Positions 59,440 through 64,000 of a stretch of 64,000 nucleotides of DNA are shown one piece after another. Below the pieces are notes generated by a model, which did no database searches, was not told where the DNA came from, and was given only the letters and a program-made list of their open reading frames with translations. The number at the start of each line of letters is the position of its first letter. Positions within the stretch are counted from its first letter, which is position 1. The position numbers were made by a program, and so were the translations under genes. This DNA comes from Cervus elaphus (taxonomy: Eukaryota > Chordata > Mammalia > Artiodactyla > Cervidae): the NCBI RefSeq assembly GCF_910594005.1, contig NC_057848.1, positions 49,121,616 through 49,185,615 of the forward strand, written 5' to 3'.

Positions 59440-59544
59440 TTTTTTTTTTTAATTTTTTTATTAGTTGGAGGCTAATTACTTCACAACATTTCAGTGGGTT
59501 TTGTCATACATTGATATGAATCAGCCATAGATTTACACTTATTC

Positions 59545-59592
59545 CCCATCCCGATCCCCCCTCCCATCTCCCTCTCCACCCGATTCCTCTGG
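59545..59592 (-). other. G-rich polypurine tract in L1 3' UTR
   Basis: On the element strand this reads as runs of G and A (GGGAGGGGGGATCGGGATGGGG in two parts), seen on the plus strand as CCCCATCCCGATCCCCCCTC. Such tracts are a known feature of L1 3' UTRs and can form G-quadruplexes. The same tract is kept in the small copy at 14178-14206. Confidence 0.75.
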
Positions 59593-59789
59593 GTCTTCCC
59601 AGTGCACCAGGCCGGAGCACTTGTCTCATGCATCCCACCTGGGCTGGTGATCTGTTTCACCATAGATAGTATACATGCTGTTCTTTTGAAACATCCCACC
59701 CTCACCTTCTCCCACAGAGTTCAAAAGTCTGTTCTGTATTTCTGTGTCTCTTTTTCTGTTTTGCATATAGGGTTATCGTTACCATCTTT

Positions 59790-62700
59790 CTAAATTCCAT
59801 ATATATGTGTTAGTATGCTGTAATGTTCTTTATCTTTCTGGCTTACTTCACTCTGTATAAGGGGCTCCAGTTTCATCCATCTCATTAGGACTAGTTCAAA
59901 TGAATTCTTTTTGACGGCTGAGTAAAATTCCATGGTGTATATGTACCACAGCTTCCTTATCCATTCATCTGCTGATGGGCATCTAGGTTGCTTCCATGTC
60001 CTGGCTATTATAAACAGTGCTGCGATGAACATTGGGGTGCACGTGTCTCTTTCAGATCTGGTTTCCTCAGTGTGTATGCCCAGAAGTGGGACTGCTGGGT
60101 CATATGGCAGTTCTATTTCCAGTTTTTTAAGAAATCTCCACACTGTTCTCCATAGTGGCTGTACTAGTTTGCATTCCCACCAACAGTGTAAGAGGGTTCC
60201 CTTTTCTCCACAGCCTCTCCAGCATTTATTGCTTGTAGACTTTTGGATAGCAGCCATCCTGACTGGTGTGTAATGGTACCTCATTGTGGTTTTGATTTGC
60301 ATTTCTCTAATAATGAGTGATGTTGAGCACCTTTTCATGTGTTTGTTAGCCATCTGTATGTCTTCTTTGGAGAAATGTCTGTTTAGTTCTCTGGCCCATT
60401 TTTTGATTGGGTCATTTATTTTTCTGGAATTGAGCTGCAGGAGTTGCTTGTATATTTTTGAGATTAATCCTTTGTCTGTTTCTTCATTTGCTATTATTTT
60501 CTCCCAATCTGACGGCTGTCTTTTCACCTTACTTATAGTTTCTTTTGTAGTGCAAAAGCTTTTAAGTTTCATTAGATCCCATTTGTTTAGTTTTGCTTTT
60601 ATTTCCAATATTCTGGGAGGTGGGTCATAGAGGATCTTGCTGTGATTTATGTCGGAGAGTGTTTTGCCTATGTTCTCCTCTAGGAGTTTTATAGTTTCTG
60701 GTCTTACATTTAGGTCTTTAATCCATTTTGAGTTTATTTTTGTGTATGGTGTTAGAAAGTGTTCTAGTTTCATTCTTTTGCAAGTGGTTGACCAGTTTTC
60801 CCAGCACCACTTGTTAAAGAGGTTGTCTTTTTTCCATTGTATATCCTTGCCTCCTTTGTCAAAGATAAGGTGTCCATAGGTTCGTGGATTTATCTCTGGG
60901 CTTTCTATTCTGTTCCATTGGTCTATATTTCTGTCTTTGTGCCAGTACCACACTGTCTTGATGACTGTGGCTTTGTAGTAGAGTCTGAAGTCAGGCAGGT
61001 TGATTCCTCCAGTTCCATTCTTCTTTCTCAAGATTACTTTGGCTATTCGAGGTTTTTTGTATTTCCATACAAATTGTGAAATTCTTTGGTCTAGTTCTGT
61101 GAAAAATACCGTTGGTAGCTTGATAGGGATTGCATTGAATCTATAGATTGCTTTGGGTAGAATAGCCATTTTGACAATATTGATTCTTCCAATCCATGAA
61201 CACGGTATGTTTCTCCATCTGTTTGTGTCCTCTTTGATTTCTTTCATCAGTGTTTTATAGTTTTCTATGTATAGGTCTTTTGTTTCTTTAGGTAGATATA
61301 CTCCTAAGTATTTTATTCTTTTTGTTGCAATGGTGAATGGTATTGTTTCCTTAATTTCTCTTTCTGTTTTTTCATTGTTAGTATATAGGAATGCAAGGGA
61401 TTTCTGTGTGTTAATTTTATATCCTGCAACTTTACTATATTCATTGATTAGTTCTAGTAATTTTCTGGTAGAGTCTTTAGGGTTTTCTATATAGAGGATC
61501 ATGTCATCTGCAAACAGTGAGAGTTTCACTTCTTCTTTTCCTATCTGGATTCCTTTTACTTCTTTTTCTGCTCTGATTGCTGTGGCCAAAACTTCCAACA
61601 CTATGTTGAACAGTAGTGGTGAGAGTGGGCACCCTTGTCTTGTTCCTGATTTCAGGGGAAATGCTTTCAATTTTTCACCATTGAGGGTGATGCTTGCTGT
61701 GGGTTTGTCATATATAGCTTTTATTATGTTGAGGTATGTTCCTTCTATTCCTGCTTTTTGGAGAGTTTTAATCATAAATGAGTGTTGAATTTTGTCAAAG
61801 GATTTCTCTGCATCTATTGAGATAATCATATGGTTTTTATCTTTCAATTTGTTAATGTGGTGTATTACATTGATTGATTTGCGGATATTGAAGAATCCTT
61901 GCATTCCTGGGATAAAGCCCACTTGGTCGTGGTGTATGATTTTTTTAATATGTTGTTGGATTCTGTTTGCTAGAATTTTGTTAAGGATTTTTGCATCTAT
62001 GTTCATCAGTGATATTGGCCTGTAGTTTTCTTTTTTTGTGGCATCTTTGTCAGGTTTTGGAATTAGGGTGATGGTGGCCTCATAGAATGAGTTTGGAAGT
62101 TTACCTTCTTCTGCAATTTTCTGGAAGAGTTTGAGTAAGGTAGGTGTTAGCTCTTCTCTAAATTTTTGGTAGAATTCAGCTGTGAAGCCATCTGGTCCTG
62201 GGCTTTTGTTTGCTGGAAGATTTTTGATTACAGTTTCGATTTCCTTGCCTGTGATGGGTCTGTTAAGATCTTCTATTTCTTCCTGGTTCAGTTTTGGAAA
62301 GTTATACTTTTCTAAGAATTTGTCCATTTCATCCAAGTTGTCCATTTTATTGGCATAGAGCTGCTGGTAGTAGTCTCTTATGATCCTTTGTATTTCAGTG
62401 TTGTCTGTTGTGATCTCTCCATTTTCATTTCTAATTTTGTTAATTTGGTTCTTCTCTCTTTGTTTCTTAATGAGTCTTGCTAATGGTTTGTCAATTTTGT
62501 TTATTTTTTCAAAAAACCAGCTTTTAGCTTTGTTGATTTTTGCTATGGTCTCTTTAGTTTCTATTGCATTTATTTCTGCCTTAATTTTTAAGATTTCTTT
62601 CCTTCTGCTAACCCTGGGGTTCTTCATTTCTTCCTTCTCTAATTGCTTTAGGTGTAGAGTTAGGTTATTTATTTGGCTTTTTTCTTGTTTCTTGATGTAA

Positions 62701-63608
62701 GCCTGTAATGCTATGAACCTTCCCCTTAGCACTGCTTTTACAGTGTCCCATAGGTTTTGGGTTGTTGTGTTTTCATTTTCATTCATTTCTATACATATTT
62801 TGATTTCTTTTTTGATTTCTTCTATGATTTGTTGGTTATTCAGAAGCGTGTTATTTAGCCTCCAGGTGTTTGAATTTTTAACAATTTTTTTCCTGTAATT
62901 GAGATCTAATCTTACTGCACTGTGGTCAGAAAAGATGACTGGAATGATTTCAATTTTTTTGAATTTTCCAAGACTAGATTTATGGCCCAGGATGTGATCT
63001 ATTCTGGAGAAGGTTCTGTGTGCACTTGAGAAAAAGGTGAAGTTGCTTGTTTTGGGGTGAAATGTCCTATAGATATCAATTAGGTCTAGCTGGTCCATTG
63101 TGTCATTTAAAGTTTGTGTTTCCTTGTTAATTTTCTGTTTAGTTGATCTATCCATAGTTGTGAGTGGGGTATTAAAGTCTCCCACTATTATTGTGTTACT
63201 ATTAATTTCCTCTTTCATACTCGTTAGTGTTTGCCGTACATATTGCGGTGCTCCTATGTTGGGTGCATATATATTTATAATTGTTATATCTTCTTCTTGG
63301 ATTGATCCTTTGATCATTATGTAGTGTCCTTCTTTGTCTCTTTTCACAGCTTTTATTTGAAAGTCTATTTTATCTGATATGAGTATTGCGACTCCTGCTT
63401 TCTTTTGGTCTCTATTTGCATGAAATATTTTTTTCCAGCCCTTCACTTTTAGTCTGTATGTGTCTCTTGTTTTGAGGTGGGTCTCTTGTAGACAGCATAT
63501 ATGGGGGTCTTGTTTTTGTATCCATTCAGCCAATCTTTGTCTTTTGGTTGGGGCATTCAACCCATTTACATTTAAGGTAATTATTGATAGGTGTGGTCCC
63601 GTTGCCAT
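59790..63608 (-). CDS. ORF2: L1 ORF2p: endonuclease and reverse transcriptase, intact
   Basis: Uninterrupted 1272-codon frame, the normal length for mammalian L1 ORF2p, starting MATGPHLSIITLNVNGLN. The protein nicks target DNA and copies L1 RNA at the nick. Residues 1-240 form the APE-type endonuclease with the expected catalytic residues: N13, E42 (QETH), Y114 (NIYAPN), D144 and N146 (GDFN), D204, D228 and H229 (SDHS). The Z/linker follows to about 510. The RT spans about 500-770, with NYRPISLMN (528-536), D599 in IDAEKSFD, GTRQGCPLSP (655-664) and FADD (699-702, both Asp present). The C-terminal zinc-knuckle-like C1129-x3-C1133-x7-H1141-x4-C1146 is complete. The start lies 51 bases beyond the ORF1 stop, as usual for L1. 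No frameshift, stop or lost catalytic residue was seen. Activity is inference. Confidence 0.97.
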   Translation of the reverse strand: MATGPHLSIITLNVNGLNAPTKRQRLAEWIQKQDPHICCLQETHLKTRDTYRLKVKGWKKIFHANRDQKKAGVAILISDKIDFQIKAVKRDKEGHYIMIKGSIQEEDITIINIYAPNIGAPQYVRQTLTSMKEEINSNTIIVGDFNTPLTTMDRSTKQKINKETQTLNDTMDQLDLIDIYRTFHPKTSNFTFFSSAHRTFSRIDHILGHKSSLGKFKKIEIIPVIFSDHSAVRLDLNYRKKIVKNSNTWRLNNTLLNNQQIIEEIKKEIKICIEMNENENTTTQNLWDTVKAVLRGRFIALQAYIKKQEKSQINNLTLHLKQLEKEEMKNPRVSRRKEILKIKAEINAIETKETIAKINKAKSWFFEKINKIDKPLARLIKKQREKNQINKIRNENGEITTDNTEIQRIIRDYYQQLYANKMDNLDEMDKFLEKYNFPKLNQEEIEDLNRPITGKEIETVIKNLPANKSPGPDGFTAEFYQKFREELTPTLLKLFQKIAEEGKLPNSFYEATITLIPKPDKDATKKENYRPISLMNIDAKILNKILANRIQQHIKKIIHHDQVGFIPGMQGFFNIRKSINVIHHINKLKDKNHMIISIDAEKSFDKIQHSFMIKTLQKAGIEGTYLNIIKAIYDKPTASITLNGEKLKAFPLKSGTRQGCPLSPLLFNIVLEVLATAIRAEKEVKGIQIGKEEVKLSLFADDMILYIENPKDSTRKLLELINEYSKVAGYKINTQKSLAFLYTNNEKTEREIKETIPFTIATKRIKYLGVYLPKETKDLYIENYKTLMKEIKEDTNRWRNIPCSWIGRINIVKMAILPKAIYRFNAIPIKLPTVFFTELDQRISQFVWKYKKPRIAKVILRKKNGTGGINLPDFRLYYKATVIKTVWYWHKDRNIDQWNRIESPEINPRTYGHLIFDKGGKDIQWKKDNLFNKWCWENWSTTCKRMKLEHFLTPYTKINSKWIKDLNVRPETIKLLEENIGKTLSDINHSKILYDPPPRILEIKAKLNKWDLMKLKSFCTTKETISKVKRQPSDWEKIIANEETDKGLISKIYKQLLQLNSRKINDPIKKWARELNRHFSKEDIQMANKHMKRCSTSLIIREMQIKTTMRYHYTPVRMAAIQKSTSNKCWRGCGEKGTLLHCWWECKLVQPLWRTVWRFLKKLEIELPYDPAVPLLGIHTEETRSERDTCTPMFIAALFIIARTWKQPRCPSADEWIRKLWYIYTMEFYSAVKKNSFELVLMRWMKLEPLIQSEVSQKDKEHYSILTHIYGI

Positions 63609-63659
63609 TTACTTTGTTGTTTTGGGTTCACGTTTATACAACCTTTCTGCATTTCCTGT

Positions 63660-64000
63660 CTAGAGAAGATCCTTTAGCATTTGTTGAAGAGCTGGTTTGG
63701 TGGTGCTGAATTCTCTCAGCTTTTGCTTATCTGTAAAGCTTTTGAGTTCTCCTTCATATCTGAATGAGATCCTTGCTGGATACAGTAATCTAGGTTGTAG
63801 GTTATTCTCTTTCATTACTTTCAGGACGTCCTGCCATTCCCTTCTGGCCTGGAGGGTTTCTATTGATAGATCAGCTATTTTCCTTATGGGAATCCCTTTG
63901 TGTGTTATTTGTTGTTTTTCCCTTGCTGCTTTTAATATTTGTTCTTTGTGTTTGATCTTTGTTAGTTTGATTAATATGTGTCTTGGGGTGTTTCGCCTTG
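63660..64000 (-). CDS. ORF1: L1 ORF1p, C-terminal part (cut by window edge)
   Basis: About 113 codons in frame with no stop until TAG at 63660-63662. Readable landmarks are TPRHILIKLTK, ILKAAREK, GIPIRKIADLSIETLQARRE, LQPRLLYPARISF, SFTDKQKLREFSTTKPALQ and the end QMLKDLL. These correspond to the end of the RRM and the C-terminal domain of L1 ORF1p, the trimeric RNA-binding chaperone that packages L1 RNA. The YPA-RISF and R-rich segments that contact RNA are present. The coiled coil, most of the RRM and the start are outside the window, so integrity of ORF1 is undecided. Confidence 0.92.
   Translation of the reverse strand, partial: RRNTPRHILIKLTKIKHKEQILKAAREKQQITHKGIPIRKIADLSIETLQARREWQDVLKVMKENNLQPRLLYPARISFRYEGELKSFTDKQKLREFSTTKPALQQMLKDLL

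Larger units (their letters stand above)
59440..64000 (-). mobile_element. Young ruminant L1, 3' end to ORF1 (cut by window)
   Basis: Minus-strand L1 with poly(A) tail (T run 59438-59450 and T-rich to 59458), 3' UTR (59459-59789), intact ORF2, a 51-base inter-ORF spacer (63609-63659) and the C-terminal third of ORF1. No internal disruption is visible in the 4.56 kb present. Whether ORF1 and the 5' UTR are complete is beyond the window edge. Confidence 0.97.

Noticed and set aside
59932..63663. Many plus-strand ORFs of 60-114 codons at 59.9-63.7 kb
   Set aside because: They are antisense shadows of the L1 ORF2.
1..64000. CRISPR arrays, operons, prophage or other bacterial systems
   Set aside because: No regularly spaced repeats or bacterial gene features exist; base composition and repeats are mammalian throughout.

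Overview
The window looks like intergenic DNA of a ruminant, most likely a bovid, built almost entirely of layered retrotransposons. The diagnostic families are BovB (the RTE-type LINE), its tRNA-Glu-headed dependents Bov-tA and Bov-A2, a CHR-type cetartiodactyl SINE and the ruminant L1 whose 3' UTR appears four times. Family names are from memory of their sequences; no database was searched. I found no host protein-coding exon, tRNA, rRNA or CRISPR array. The only intact coding region is the L1 ORF2 at the right end.

Layout. 1-1448 is a BovB 3' portion. 2.5-13.1 kb is mainly decayed antisense L1 (one L1 from about 6.1 to 12.8 kb reads from ORF2 back to its 5' UTR) with BovB and SINE copies nested in it. 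13.2-14.3 kb holds a head-to-head Bov-tA/BovB composite and, in its right target duplication, a small L1 3' end with a 5' inversion. 14.3-21.8 kb is sparse DNA with SINEs, an L2 fragment, a SINE-linked CA microsatellite and a BovB. 22.0-29.8 kb contains antisense L1, sense L1 with a BovB tail and a solo LTR inside it, and an ERVL-like LTR plus gag relic. 29.9-38.1 kb carries L2, an MLT1-type LTR broken by younger insertions, a mariner MITE and further SINEs. 38383-41543 is a near full-length BovB with its own target duplication and a foreign MIR-like patch inside. 41.7-48.1 kb is mostly unrecognised. 48.2-53.4 kb is another nearly complete ancient antisense L1, followed by a roughly 48-bp micro-L1 insertion. 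56.8-58.1 kb is a BovB. 59440 to the end is a young L1 on the minus strand with ORF2 and the C-terminal part of ORF1.

How the parts relate. BovB machinery is thought to mobilise Bov-tA and Bov-A2, which share its 3' tail; L1 machinery makes the poly(A)-tailed copies. Many insertions here keep legible target-site duplications, so the order of events can be read. The most informative loci are the BovB with a MIR patch, the head-to-head SINE/BovB composite, the SINE-BovB fusion at 25.2-25.5 kb, the inverted L1 tail, the micro-L1 and the intact L1 ORF2.
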